Origin: Amorphoplanes friuliensis DSM 7358
GTDB taxonomy: Bacteria > Actinomycetota > Actinomycetes > Mycobacteriales > Micromonosporaceae
DNA length: 64,000 bases
Direction: 5' to 3'
Assembly (NCBI RefSeq): GCF_000494755.1
Contig: NC_022657.1
Span: forward strand, 1,499,501-1,563,500
The notes below the pieces were generated by a model. That model saw only the letters and a program-made list of their open reading frames with translations. It did not search any database and had not been told where the DNA came from. Both the position numbers and the translations under genes were made by a program. Within the stretch, counting starts at the first letter, position 1. Each line of letters starts with the position of its first letter. This document shows, one piece after another, positions 47,678 to 56,324 of the stretch.

Positions 47678-49286
47678 CGTCCTGCGGGACACGGCCGTCC
47701 TCGGTCAGCGGTTCGCTGGACAGCTGCACCCGGGCGTTGAGCGGGAGCTCGGCCGGGGCGTCACCGTAGTTCGTCACCACGAGCAGGTCACCGTTGCGGA
47801 AGGCCAGCACGTCCGCCGGGGTGTCGATCCAGCTCAGCGCGCCGATGCCGAGAGCGTGCACGGCCCGCAGGCGCAGCGCGGAGCGGTAGAGCTCGTAGGT
47901 GGAGCCGGTGACACCACGCTGGCGGTCGAGGGCGTACTCGGCCCAGACCGCCGGCTGCGGCAGCCAGCTGGCGTCGGCCGGCCCGAAGCCGTACGAGGGG
48001 GCGTCGGCCTCCCACGGGATCGGCACCCGGCAGCCGTCACGGCCGCGCTCGGCGTGCCCGGACCGCTCCCAGGCGGGGTCCTGCCGGAACTCGTCGGGGA
48101 TCTCGGTGGCCTCGGGCAGCCCCAGCTCCTCGCCCTGGTAGAGGTACGCCGAACCGGGCAGCGCGAGCATCTGCAGCGTCGCCGCCCGCGCCCGCCGCAG
48201 GCCCAGGCCGACGTCGGGCTGGGGGTCGCCGATGCCGATGCCGTGCTTGCGGGGCTCACCGACCGGATAACCCAGCCGGGTCGCGTGCCGCACGACGTCG
48301 TGGTTGGAGAGCACCCAGGTGGTGGGTGCGCCGACCGACGCGTTCGCGGCCATGGTGGAGTCGATGACCTTGCGCAGCGGGTCGGCGGACCAGGGCGCGT
48401 CCAGGTACTCGAAGTTGAACGCCTGGTGCATCTCGTCCGGGCGGACGTACCGGGCGAGGCGCTCGGCCGGCTGCACCCAGGCCTCGGCGACCAGGATGCG
48501 CTCGCCGTCGTACTCGTCGAGCACGGAACGCCACTGCTGGTAGACCTCGTGCACGCCGTCCTGGTCCCACATCGGGGGCGGCGGGGCACCCTCGGGCGCG
48601 AGGCCACCGAGGATCTCACCCGCGTACGTCCAGTCGGCCAGCGTCGCGTCCTTGATCAGGCCGTGCGCGACGTCGACGCGGAAACCGTCCACGCCGCGGT
48701 CGAGCCAGAAACGCAGCACCGACACGAACTCGGCGCGGACCTCCGGGTTGCCCCAGTTGAGGTCCGGCTGGGAGACGTCGAACAGGTGCAGGTACCACTG
48801 GCCGTCGGGGACGCGTTCCCACGCCGGTCCGCCGAAGACGCTCTGCCAGCCGTTCGGGGGTTCGCTGCCGTCGGCGCCCTTGCCCTCGCGGAAGATGTAC
48901 CGCTCGCGCTCGGGGCTGCCGGGGCCCGCGGCCAGCGCGGCCTGGAACCACACGTGCTCGTTCGACGTGTGGTTGGGGACCAGGTCGACGATGACCTTGA
49001 GCCCGAGGGTGCGGGCCTCGGCGATCATCTTGTCGGCGTCGCCGAGGTCACCGAAGAGCGGGTCGACCGCGCGGTAGTCGGCCACGTCGTACCCGGCGTC
49101 GTGCTGCGGGGACGGGTAGAACGGCGACAGCCAGACAGCGTCGACGCCGAGGTCCCGCAGGTCGCTCAGGCGCGCCGTGATGCCCGGCAGGTCGCCCATC
49201 CCGTCGCCGTTGCTGTCGGCGAAGGAGCGCGGATAGATCTGGTAGATGACGGCGCTGCGCCACCAGAGGTCAGTGGGGGATGGCAT
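47655..49286 (-). CDS. GH13 family alpha-glucosidase
   Basis: A 543-residue enzyme. The barrel motifs are QIYPRSFADSNGDGMGDLPG, VDAVWLSPFYPSPQHDAGYD, VDLVPNHTS (region I), DGFRVDVAH (region II, nucleophile Asp), ILVAEAWV (region III, acid Glu) and LSNHDVVRH (region IV Asp). Domain order fits oligo-1,6- or alpha-1,4-glucosidases. Intracellular, no signal. It hydrolyses short alpha-glucans. A TAGCCT hexamer 7 nt before the ATG may be a -10, yet GGAAGG also sits there. Confidence 0.93.
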   Translation of the reverse strand: MPSPTDLWWRSAVIYQIYPRSFADSNGDGMGDLPGITARLSDLRDLGVDAVWLSPFYPSPQHDAGYDVADYRAVDPLFGDLGDADKMIAEARTLGLKVIVDLVPNHTSNEHVWFQAALAAGPGSPERERYIFREGKGADGSEPPNGWQSVFGGPAWERVPDGQWYLHLFDVSQPDLNWGNPEVRAEFVSVLRFWLDRGVDGFRVDVAHGLIKDATLADWTYAGEILGGLAPEGAPPPPMWDQDGVHEVYQQWRSVLDEYDGERILVAEAWVQPAERLARYVRPDEMHQAFNFEYLDAPWSADPLRKVIDSTMAANASVGAPTTWVLSNHDVVRHATRLGYPVGEPRKHGIGIGDPQPDVGLGLRRARAATLQMLALPGSAYLYQGEELGLPEATEIPDEFRQDPAWERSGHAERGRDGCRVPIPWEADAPSYGFGPADASWLPQPAVWAEYALDRQRGVTGSTYELYRSALRLRAVHALGIGALSWIDTPADVLAFRNGDLLVVTNYGDAPAELPLNARVQLSSEPLTEDGRVPQDVTVWARV

Positions 49287-49305
49287 GCCTTCCAGGCTAA
49301 CCGCG

Positions 49306-50025
49306 TCAGTCGTCGAGGATCGCGGCGAACCGCTCCTCCGCTAAATCGAGTTGGTCCAGGATGTGGTCCTTGGCGGCGAGCGACAGCGGGGTGTCCGGGC
49401 GTCCGACCAGCTCGCGCAGCTTCGGCACCAGCGGACGGTATTTGATCGCCGAGCTGCGGGCCTTGTCGTACGTGGTGTGGATGACACCCACACCGTTGTC
49501 CGTGAAGTCCGACACCTTGATGACCCGCGCCCACGGATCGCGGTCGAGACTGTCCGCGACGTGCGCCCTGTACTGCTCGTGCTTGTCGCGTTCGGGGTCG
49601 TACTCCGGGTTGGTGACCGACCGGACCAGCTCGGCCATCCGGGGGTTGAACCGCCGGGCCAGTTCGGCGACGGCGGCATCCGTCAGCACCTGGTGACCCA
49701 GCGATCCGGGCAACCCGGCCAGCTCGGCCGGGTGGTCCTCGACGGCGTCGTGCAGCAGCGCCGCGGTGAGCACGTCGACGTCCCGGATGCCGTAGTAGCG
49801 CATGATCCGGATCGCCACCCGCAGCAGATGGTTGAGGTACGGCTCGCGGACCCGGCGGTCGTCGGCGTGCAGACGGGCCGCCAGCTCCAGCGCCTCCTCG
49901 AGCTGCGCCCGGTCGTCCGCGGGCAGTTCCAGCAGCTCGAGGGCGAACCGGTCACGCAGCCCGGCTTCGCCGTACACCTCGGTGATCGCGTGCAACGGCA
50001 TCGTGAGCAGCATCCTTGGCGCCAT
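49306..50025 (-). CDS. HD-domain phosphohydrolase (RelA/SpoT HD-like)
   Basis: A 239-residue protein. NHLLRVAIRIM and TAALLHDAVEDHPAEL give the HD metal-binding core; the DFTDNG region resembles VIKVSDFTDN in (p)ppGpp hydrolases. It lacks the synthetase and TGS domains. The role may be nucleotide hydrolysis; the natural substrate is uncertain. The start follows a TATATCT element at a leaderless spacing. Confidence 0.83.
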   Translation of the reverse strand: MAPRMLLTMPLHAITEVYGEAGLRDRFALELLELPADDRAQLEEALELAARLHADDRRVREPYLNHLLRVAIRIMRYYGIRDVDVLTAALLHDAVEDHPAELAGLPGSLGHQVLTDAAVAELARRFNPRMAELVRSVTNPEYDPERDKHEQYRAHVADSLDRDPWARVIKVSDFTDNGVGVIHTTYDKARSSAIKYRPLVPKLRELVGRPDTPLSLAAKDHILDQLDLAEERFAAILDD

Positions 50026-50068
50026 GCCGAACAGATATACCGGACCGGAGGCCCCCGTGGGCCCTCCG

Positions 50069-50992
50069 TCAGGTCGGGACGTCGATCAGCGGCTCGTCGG
50101 CCACCGGCTTGCGGCGCGGCGGCACCGGTCGCGGCGAGGGCCGCACACCCGGTGACGGGCGGCCGGGCGCCCGTCGCATCGCCGACATCGACGCCTGCTT
50201 GAGCGACCAGGGGTTCTCGGCGTGCATCCCGCGGCGCGGCATGCCGTCGCCCTCGGTGAACTCCTCCTCGGTCATCGCCTGCAGCGCACTGAGCGCCACA
50301 CCGAGGATCGTGGCCGCGCTGATCAGCGTGATCGGCACGATCATCAGCAGCGGCCGGATGCCGCTGACGTGGGTGGAGACGGTCGGGCTGAGCTCGACGG
50401 TCATGGCGGCCATGCCGGTGTAGTGCATGCCGCAGACGGCCAGGGCCATCAGACCGGCGGCGCCGGTCATCGGTTGCCAGCCCCGGACGGAGACGGCGAA
50501 CCACAGCGCGGCTGTCGACGCGACAACGGCGATGACACCGGAGACGACCACCAGGACCGGATCGAAGTGGATCCGGCCGGAGACGTGCAGACCGACCATG
50601 CCCGTGTAGTGCATCGCGAGGACACCGAGACCGGTCAGGGTGCCGGCGATCGCGGTCTTGGCGAAGCTGCGCCGGCCGTGGCCGACCACCATCAGCCCGC
50701 CGCCGACGGCGACCACCGCCAGGCCCAGGCTGACCATCGTCAGGACGGGGTTGTAGCGCACCGGACTCTGCGGCACGTCGAAGCCGAGCATCGCGGTGAA
50801 GTGCATGAGCCAGATGGCGGCGCCACCGATGGAGAATGCGGCGATGATCAGCCAGCGGTTACGGCGGCCCCGGGAACGCGCGCTGCGGGCACGTCCGGTG
50901 GAGAGCAGCCCGAGGAACGAGCCGAGCGCCGCGACCAGGAACGCCGCGATCGGGTTGAAGGCTCCGTAGGTGAAGTGATGGACCTCGGCCAC
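50069..50992 (-). CDS. MHYT domain signalling protein
   Basis: A 307-residue membrane protein with about seven TM helices. MHYT motifs appear at the membrane border three times (LMHFTAML, AMHYTGMV, GMHYTGMA), typical of a sensor for oxygen, CO or NO through copper. The C-terminal ~55 residues are cytoplasmic and basic/Pro-rich, without a GGDEF or kinase domain. It may signal through another protein, for example the adjacent HD hydrolase (inference). Confidence 0.88.
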   Translation of the reverse strand: MAEVHHFTYGAFNPIAAFLVAALGSFLGLLSTGRARSARSRGRRNRWLIIAAFSIGGAAIWLMHFTAMLGFDVPQSPVRYNPVLTMVSLGLAVVAVGGGLMVVGHGRRSFAKTAIAGTLTGLGVLAMHYTGMVGLHVSGRIHFDPVLVVVSGVIAVVASTAALWFAVSVRGWQPMTGAAGLMALAVCGMHYTGMAAMTVELSPTVSTHVSGIRPLLMIVPITLISAATILGVALSALQAMTEEEFTEGDGMPRRGMHAENPWSLKQASMSAMRRAPGRPSPGVRPSPRPVPPRRKPVADEPLIDVPT

Positions 50993-51096
50993 TTGCCGTC
51001 ACACCCTCGCGAATGTCGGGAACAGTTCGCTGAGGATTGAGCCATAAGTCCGATCGAGGACATCGCACGTCGTGTGCGCCCCGTCACCCAAACGGA

Positions 51097-51149
51097 ACCG
51101 GGGCCACCGTGTGGCTACCTGCGAGAGGTAGCCACACGGCAGCCCCGGT
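51097..51149. terminator. Long hairpin between GPGG and MHYT genes
   Basis: ACCGGGGC-CA-CCGTGTGGCTACCT / GCGAG / complement: 14-bp inner stem, 2x2 internal mismatch, 8-bp outer stem. It is downstream of the GPGG gene on the minus strand; a short T-rich stretch follows on that strand. Confidence 0.75.
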
Positions 51150-51196
51150 GCGGTCGTAGTGACCGGTCAGGAAACTGCCGGGGGAGGGCCGGAGGA

Positions 51197-51343
51197 TCAG
51201 GTGTTGAAGATGCTGACGCCGCCGGGACCCACGAGGAGGCCGACGATGATCAGCACAACGCCCCAGAGGATCTGCCGCCGGAACAGCGCGAGGATGCCGG
51301 CGACCACGAGGATGACTGCGAGAATCCAAAGAAGAAGAGCCAT
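51197..51343 (-). CDS. GPGG-motif small membrane protein
   Basis: A 48-residue hydrophobic protein. LLLWILAVILVVAGILALFR and ILWGVVLIIVGLLVGPGG form two TM helices, ending in VSIFNT. The GPGG end is typical of a small actinobacterial membrane-protein family of unknown role. ATG at 51343 is the natural start; longer in-frame extension up to 51436 is not convincing. Confidence 0.8.
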   Translation of the reverse strand: MALLLWILAVILVVAGILALFRRQILWGVVLIIVGLLVGPGGVSIFNT

Positions 51344-51475
51344 GCAGATCTGATACCCGACCCCCTCAGATCGAAAACCTGTGATGGGCCGCACACCGGC
51401 AAAAATTCTGTCCACGTACGACAGCGGCCCTGCCACCGCCTCGGGGGCGGGACAGGGCCGGACGGCCGAATCGGG

Positions 51476-52219
51476 TCAGACGGTGACGAGACCGGCGTCG
51501 ACGTCCTCGGACAGCAGCTGGTAGACGTTGTACGCCTGCTTGATGACCGGGTGCGCCACGTTGCGCACCGGCACCCCGCCGGGCGTACGCCCCCGCTCGG
51601 TGCCGTGGTGCGCGTGCCCGTGCAGGGCGAGCGCGGTCGGCGCCGAGTCGATGGCCTGCCCCAGCAGGTAGGACCCCAGGAACGGGTAGATCTCGAGCGG
51701 CTCACCGACCAGCGTCTCGGGCACCGGCGAGTAGTGCGTCAGGGCCACCAGCGCGTCGCACTCCAGGCTGCGCAGGGCGTCGCCGAGCTTGTCGGCGATC
51801 GCCTCGGTGGTGCCGACGAAGTTCTTCATCTCGCGTTCGCCGAACGAGCTCGCGCACGCACCGGCAAAACCGCCGCCGAAGCCCTTCGCCCCGGCGATGC
51901 CCAGCCGGTGACCGCGCACCTCCAGGACGACGCCGTCACCCTCGAGCACGGTCATGCCGGAGTCCCGCAGCACGTCCGCGACCTGGTCCTGCTGGTCGCT
52001 CTGGTGATCGTGGTTGCCCAGCACCACCACGACGGGCACACCGAGGTCACCGAACTCCTGCGCCATGCACTTGGTCTCCTCGACCGTGCCGTGCCGGGTC
52101 AGGTCCCCGGCGATCAGCAGCGCGTCGGCGATGCCGGGCAGCTGTTCCAGTGCGGGCCGGTAACGGCCGAGCACGTCCTTGTCCACGTGGACGTCGCCCA
52201 CCGCGGCGATCCGGATCAT
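51476..52219 (-). CDS. Metallophosphoesterase
   Basis: A 247-residue calcineurin-like phosphatase. Ligand motifs are AAVGDVHVDKD (D and H), LLIAGDLTRHGT (GD), VVVLGNHDHQ (GNHD), THYSPVPETL (H) and ALHGHAHHG (GHxH). The ATG overlaps the BON-like gene's TGA (ATGA), so translation is coupled. Substrate unknown; the operon partner is a nucleotidyltransferase. Confidence 0.88.
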   Translation of the reverse strand: MIRIAAVGDVHVDKDVLGRYRPALEQLPGIADALLIAGDLTRHGTVEETKCMAQEFGDLGVPVVVVLGNHDHQSDQQDQVADVLRDSGMTVLEGDGVVLEVRGHRLGIAGAKGFGGGFAGACASSFGEREMKNFVGTTEAIADKLGDALRSLECDALVALTHYSPVPETLVGEPLEIYPFLGSYLLGQAIDSAPTALALHGHAHHGTERGRTPGGVPVRNVAHPVIKQAYNVYQLLSEDVDAGLVTV

Positions 52220-52470
52220 GAAATCTCCTCCACCTCACTGGGCGCCGCGGCGCGCACGATGCCGATGTCGCAGGCGATCTCCACGTCCGGGAAGTTCGCC
52301 GTGATCTGCCGGCAGATCTCGTCGCGGCGCTGCGCGCTCTCCACCTCGCCCCCGAGCACCAGCAGGTGTTCCCGGCGGTGCAGGGTGATGCCCTGTTCGG
52401 CGGTCGCGCCGTTCTCGGTGAGCAGGCGCTGGATCTCCGCCTCCACGTATTCGTCGAGCTGTGGTGCCAT
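52216..52470 (-). CDS. BON-domain-like small protein
   Basis: An 84-residue protein. LDEYVEAEIQRLLTENGATA, GITLHRREHLLVLGGEVESA and QRRDEICRQITANFPDVEI follow the alpha-beta pattern of BON domains, but there is no signal peptide or lipid anchor. It lies 1 nt after the nucleotidyltransferase gene and overlaps the phosphoesterase. Function unknown. Confidence 0.65.
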   Translation of the reverse strand: MAPQLDEYVEAEIQRLLTENGATAEQGITLHRREHLLVLGGEVESAQRRDEICRQITANFPDVEIACDIGIVRAAAPSEVEEIS

Positions 52471-52471
52471 C

Positions 52472-53056
52472 TCAACCCCCGGCTGTCAGTTGGGCGTCCG
52501 CCGGCAACGGGACCACGTCCAGACGGTCCAGCAGCACCAGGAACGCTTCGGCGTACGGCGATTTTGCGGTTTCCGCCCGCACCCGTTCCCAGTCGATCTG
52601 CTCGCGCAGCGAACGGGCGACCGGCAGTCCGGTGGCGAAGTCGCAGTAGTGCTGGGTGTAGCTGAGCAGCTTGTGGATCATCAGCTGGGTCGCCGACAGC
52701 ACCGGCATGTTGATCGCCTCGACCGGCCGCATGACCGTGTCGCGAAGGGTGGCGTCGGTGACCGGCGACTCGACCGGCCGGTAGATCAGGTCCACCATCC
52801 GGCCCTCGTCGAACACCTTGACCAGCCAGTCCTCGGGCGGCTGCTCCATCTCGAAGCCGACGGCCGACAGTTCCTCGAGCGCGCGGGCCTTGTCCTGCTC
52901 CCGGATGAGGAAGTCGACGTCGTGGTCGCTCGAGTGGCCGCCGTGGGCGTACACCGCGAAGCTGCCGCCGAGCGCGAACGGGATCTCAGCCTGTTTCAGG
53001 ACGGAGGCCACCCGTTTGAGCGTGTTGACAAGGCCCTCGTCAACCCGGTGCGGCAT
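52472..53056 (-). CDS. Nucleotidyltransferase-fold protein
   Basis: A 194-residue protein. FALGGSFAVYAHGGHSSDHD followed by VDFLIR is the GG/S-x9-DxD signature of minimal nucleotidyltransferases. LSYTQHYCDFA and a C-terminal helix follow. No HEPN or toxin-antitoxin partner is adjacent. ATG 53056 after AGGGAG is chosen. It heads a three-gene operon with the BON-like protein and metallophosphoesterase. Confidence 0.82.
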   Translation of the reverse strand: MPHRVDEGLVNTLKRVASVLKQAEIPFALGGSFAVYAHGGHSSDHDVDFLIREQDKARALEELSAVGFEMEQPPEDWLVKVFDEGRMVDLIYRPVESPVTDATLRDTVMRPVEAINMPVLSATQLMIHKLLSYTQHYCDFATGLPVARSLREQIDWERVRAETAKSPYAEAFLVLLDRLDVVPLPADAQLTAGG

Positions 53057-53221
53057 GGCGGTCTCCCTGCGTCGGTTGTGTGCGTTTGCCACTTCAACGA
53101 CTACCCGAGCACTCAACCCTTCACACCCGGGCAAAATCACCAGCTTGACCCCATTTTGGTACGCGGGGAGCCCCGTTCACGCCGGAACCGTCCGTGACTG
53201 GCCCAGGTACCGTTGGTGGGT

Positions 53222-54016
53222 ATGGTCCCCGACCTCGAATCCCGCCCCGCGCGACAGTCCGGTGTTCCCCGTCTCCGGACGGTGGCGCTGGTCGGCATCG
53301 ACGGCTCCGGCAAGACCACCCAGGCGCATCTGCTGGCCGAGGGACTGGCCGCCCGCGGTCTCCCGGCGACCTACCGCCGCAACGCCGGTGGTCGTCGCTG
53401 GTTCGGCCGGCTCGCCACCACCCTGGGCCGCCGCGACGGTGAAGACCTGCTCGGCCGCAAGGCGATGCTCCTCGTCGAGTCGGTGCTGCGCTGGCTCGCC
53501 ATCCTGCGGACCCTGCTGCGGCGCAAGGTCACCGGCGAGGTCGCGGTCATGGACCGCTACGCCGTCTGCCAGTACGCGAGCATCCGCGCGCACGCCAAGA
53601 ACCCGCGGCCGGAGCGCATCAACCGTGCCGAGCGCCGCGCCCGCCTGGCCTATCGCGTCTTCCCGAAACCCGACGTGACGTTTCTGCTCGCGGTCGACCC
53701 GGAGATCGCGTACGACCGGATCGAGCGTCGCGGGTACGACCACGAGGAGATGGACTACCTGCGTGCGGCCACCGCGGCGTACGAGGCGCTCCCCGAGCAC
53801 CGCGACTTTGTCGTCATCGACGCGAACGGCACCCCGGCCGAGGTCGAGCAGGCGTTGCTGCACCACATGCGGACCTGGACGCCGCCGGTCACCACGACGG
53901 TGCCGGCGCCCCGGACCGCCGCGCTGGTCTCGCACGCCCGTGCCCTCATCGTCGCCGTGGCAACACTCGCGGCGGCGGCCTCGGTGCTCACGTACCAGCT
54001 GGCCGAAGGTTTCTAG
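53222..54016 (+). CDS. Thymidylate kinase-like P-loop protein with C-terminal TM tail
   Basis: A 264-residue protein. Walker A is VGIDGSGKTTQ, the AVMDRYAVCQYAS region contains the DRY/DRF-like motif, and the family LID region is REERG-like (RIERRGYDHEE). Its C-terminal ~30 residues (LIVAVATLAAAASVLTYQLA) form a TM helix, unusual for dTMP kinases. It may be a membrane-tethered nucleotide kinase. A TACCGT element lies 8 nt before the ATG. The stop shares a CTAG with the convergent SDR stop. Confidence 0.8.
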   Translation: MVPDLESRPARQSGVPRLRTVALVGIDGSGKTTQAHLLAEGLAARGLPATYRRNAGGRRWFGRLATTLGRRDGEDLLGRKAMLLVESVLRWLAILRTLLRRKVTGEVAVMDRYAVCQYASIRAHAKNPRPERINRAERRARLAYRVFPKPDVTFLLAVDPEIAYDRIERRGYDHEEMDYLRAATAAYEALPEHRDFVVIDANGTPAEVEQALLHHMRTWTPPVTTTVPAPRTAALVSHARALIVAVATLAAAASVLTYQLAEGF

Positions 54017-54696
54017 GCCCGGCCGTAGACCGGGATGCTCGCACCGCTGGTCGGCGCCGACGCGTCCCCGGCGAGGAAGGCGATCACCTGGGCGATCTCG
54101 GCGGGGGTGACCCAGCGCGCGAAGTCCGCGTCCGGCTGGCTCGCCCGGTTGGCCGGGGTGTCGATGACGCTGGGCAGCACGGTGTTGCAGCGCACGCCGC
54201 TCTTCTTGTATTCGACGGCCACGGCGTTGGCGAAGGCCAGGACGGCTGCCTTGGCGGTCGCATAACCGGCCGCGCCGGAGAACGGTGCCACCGCCGCACG
54301 CGACGCGACGCAGACCACGGAACCGCCACCGGCGGCCACCAGCCGGGGGAGTGCCGCCGCCGTCACCAGGTAGGTCGGGCGCAGATTGGCCCGCAGGATC
54401 GCCTCGAAGTCCTCGATCGGTGTCTCGTGCACCAGTCCGCCGCCTGCGTAACCGCCGGCGACGTTGATCACCGCTCGCAGCGGTGCGCCGGTCTCGGCCG
54501 CGGCGACGTCCACCGCCGCCTGCACGTCCGCCGCGTCGTCCAGGTCGGCCTCGACCTCGACGATTCCGCCCGGCAGGCGTCCGGTCTTTCCCGGCCGAAC
54601 CGGGGCCACGACCCGCCAGCCCTGATCTTGCAGGGTCTCGAGGACGGCCCCGCCGAGGCCGCCCGTTCCGCCGGTGACCAGCACGCTGCGCTCCAT
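54013..54696 (-). CDS. SDR family oxidoreductase
   Basis: A 227-residue short-chain dehydrogenase. The NAD(P)-binding motif is TGGTGGLGGAVLETL (TGxxxGxG), then VEADLDD, NVAGG (NAG box with V), and the active site Ser/Tyr/Lys: VCVASRAAVAPFSGAAGYAT with YxxxK seen as YATAK. Substrate unknown. The ATG at 54696 lies 7 nt after a TACCGT hexamer. Confidence 0.88.
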   Translation of the reverse strand: MERSVLVTGGTGGLGGAVLETLQDQGWRVVAPVRPGKTGRLPGGIVEVEADLDDAADVQAAVDVAAAETGAPLRAVINVAGGYAGGGLVHETPIEDFEAILRANLRPTYLVTAAALPRLVAAGGGSVVCVASRAAVAPFSGAAGYATAKAAVLAFANAVAVEYKKSGVRCNTVLPSVIDTPANRASQPDADFARWVTPAEIAQVIAFLAGDASAPTSGASIPVYGRA

Positions 54697-54703
54697 GAGG
54701 AGC

Positions 54704-54709
54704 ACGGTA
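54704..54709 (-). promoter_or_regulatory. Putative -10 (TACCGT) of SDR gene
   Basis: TACCGT on the minus strand, 7 nt before the ATG at 54696. Confidence 0.42.
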
Positions 54710-55249
54710 GCCCTGTGTTTTCGCTCACTATCGGCAGGACTGGCCGGACGGTTGCAACGCCCGGGCCCGAACGGCCGTCATCCATGCGTGGGTCACCCGT
54801 GCGGGCGAGTGAACTGGGGCTCGACGTGGCGCATCGTGGCAGGGGCTCCCGCTTCGGTCAGCGGCGGGACCTTTTGCCGTGGCAGTTTGTTTCAAGCCCG
54901 GCGGCAACCTGTCGATGCTGGACGTGAACCCAATTGGCTACCTGGCCGTACTGGGTAGTGACGAGCGTCGCAGAGCTTTCCGTGATGCCCGTCGCTGTGA
55001 CGAATGAGGGGCCGATGGTGTCATGAAGCTCGCGAAGGGTATGCGTCACTGCACGCATCCAACGCGGGGTGCGGCTCCGAATGCCTCTGTAAGAGGGCCT
55101 TCCTCAGTAAGTATGCACGCGGCTCTCAGGTGACGCTCAGGCATTCGTGACACTTTCGACCCACCAGCCGGAATCAGCGCAGGCTGTCATCTGTTCATGT
55201 AGGTGTCAGCACCGCAATGCACGAACTGCGGACGTTACGGGGAGGGCTG
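54710..55249. other. Long gap upstream of sigma factor gene
   Basis: 540 bp without a credible gene. It probably contains the sigma gene promoter and a long leader, with a ribosome site GGGGAGGG at 55239-55246. I found no recognisable riboswitch or tRNA. Confidence 0.5.
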
Positions 55250-56251
55250 ATGGACGCAGGTATTGCCCGTAACAGGGTTAGTGAAGGCAATGAGGGGACC
55301 GTGGGCAACGTGGAGAAGAACACCGTGATGCGGACCGACCAGGTCGCCGAGGAGCGCGACCTCGTCGGAGTCTACCTGCACGAAATCTCCCGGACGCCGC
55401 TGTTGGATGCTGCCAGGGAGGTCGACCTCTCCAAGGCAATCGAGGCCGGGCTCTACGCCGAGCACCTGCTCGACACCGGCGAGGTCCGTCGCGGCGTCAG
55501 CCGGGAGGAGTTGGAGCGACTCGTCACCGAGGGCAAGCGGGCGAAGGATCTCTTCATCCGTGCGAACCTCCGGCTGGTCGTCTCGATCGCCCGCCGCTAC
55601 GTGCGGTCGGGCATGCCGATGCTCGATCTCATCCAAGAGGGCAACACGGGCCTCGTGCGCGCCGTCGAGAAGTTCGACTACGAGCGTGGCTACAAGTTCT
55701 CGACCTACGCCACGTGGTGGGTCCGCCAGGCGATCAGCCGGGCGATCGCCCAGCAGGAGCGCACCGTGCGCCTCCCCGTGCACCTGGTCGAGGACGTCAA
55801 CCGGATGCGCAACGTCACCCGCCAGCTCGTCCGTGAGCTCGGCGCCGACCCCGAGCCGGCGCAGGTCGCCGCTGCCCTGGGTGTGACGGTCGAGCGCGTC
55901 ACCGAACTGACCCGCTGGGCCCAGGACACCGTTTCCCTGGACACCCCGGTGGGCGACGACGGCGACACGAACCTCGGCGACCTGGTCGCCGACAGCGACG
56001 CGCCGTCGCCGGAAGAGATCGTCCTGACCGCGCTGGAGCGTCAGCGCATCGAGGGCCTGCTGAACCACCTCGACGACCGGTCGGCGGGCATCATGCGCGC
56101 CCGGTACGGCCTCGAGGACGGTCGCGAGCACTCGCTGACCGAGGTGGCGTCGCGCTTCTCGCTCTCCCGGGAGCGGATCCGCCAGCTCGAGATCCAGGCG
56201 CTGGGCCGGCTGCGTGAGCTCGCCCGCGCCGAAGGCCTCCAGGCCGCGTAA
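55250..56251 (+). CDS. Group 2 sigma-70 factor (SigB/HrdA-like)
   Basis: A 333-residue sigma factor. Region 1.2 is seen as DLVGVYLHEISRTPLLDAAR, region 2 as LVVSIARRYVRSGMPMLDLIQ and FSTYATWWVRQAISRAI, region 3 as RLPVHLVEDVNRMRNVTRQL, region 4 as REHSLTEVASRFSLSRERIR. It lacks the long N-terminal region 1.1 of primary sigma. It probably directs stress or stationary-phase transcription. ATG at 55250 follows GGGGAGGG. Confidence 0.93.
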   Translation: MDAGIARNRVSEGNEGTVGNVEKNTVMRTDQVAEERDLVGVYLHEISRTPLLDAAREVDLSKAIEAGLYAEHLLDTGEVRRGVSREELERLVTEGKRAKDLFIRANLRLVVSIARRYVRSGMPMLDLIQEGNTGLVRAVEKFDYERGYKFSTYATWWVRQAISRAIAQQERTVRLPVHLVEDVNRMRNVTRQLVRELGADPEPAQVAAALGVTVERVTELTRWAQDTVSLDTPVGDDGDTNLGDLVADSDAPSPEEIVLTALERQRIEGLLNHLDDRSAGIMRARYGLEDGREHSLTEVASRFSLSRERIRQLEIQALGRLRELARAEGLQAA

Positions 56252-56273
56252 CTCCACCACCTACCGACACCAG

Positions 56274-56308
56274 AAGGCCGGTGCCCCGAGCGGGGACACC
56301 GGCCTTTT
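56274..56308 (+). terminator. Intrinsic terminator of sigma gene
   Basis: AAGGCCGGTG-CCCC-GAGC-GGGGA-CACCGGCCTTTT: strong stem ending in TTTT, 22 nt after the stop codon. Confidence 0.92.
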
Positions 56309-56324
56309 GCCGTTGCTGTGGCGC

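Noticed and set aside
47562..49445. 627-codon plus-strand frame opposite the GH13 gene
   Set aside because: Shadow; the minus strand has all four GH13 catalytic regions.
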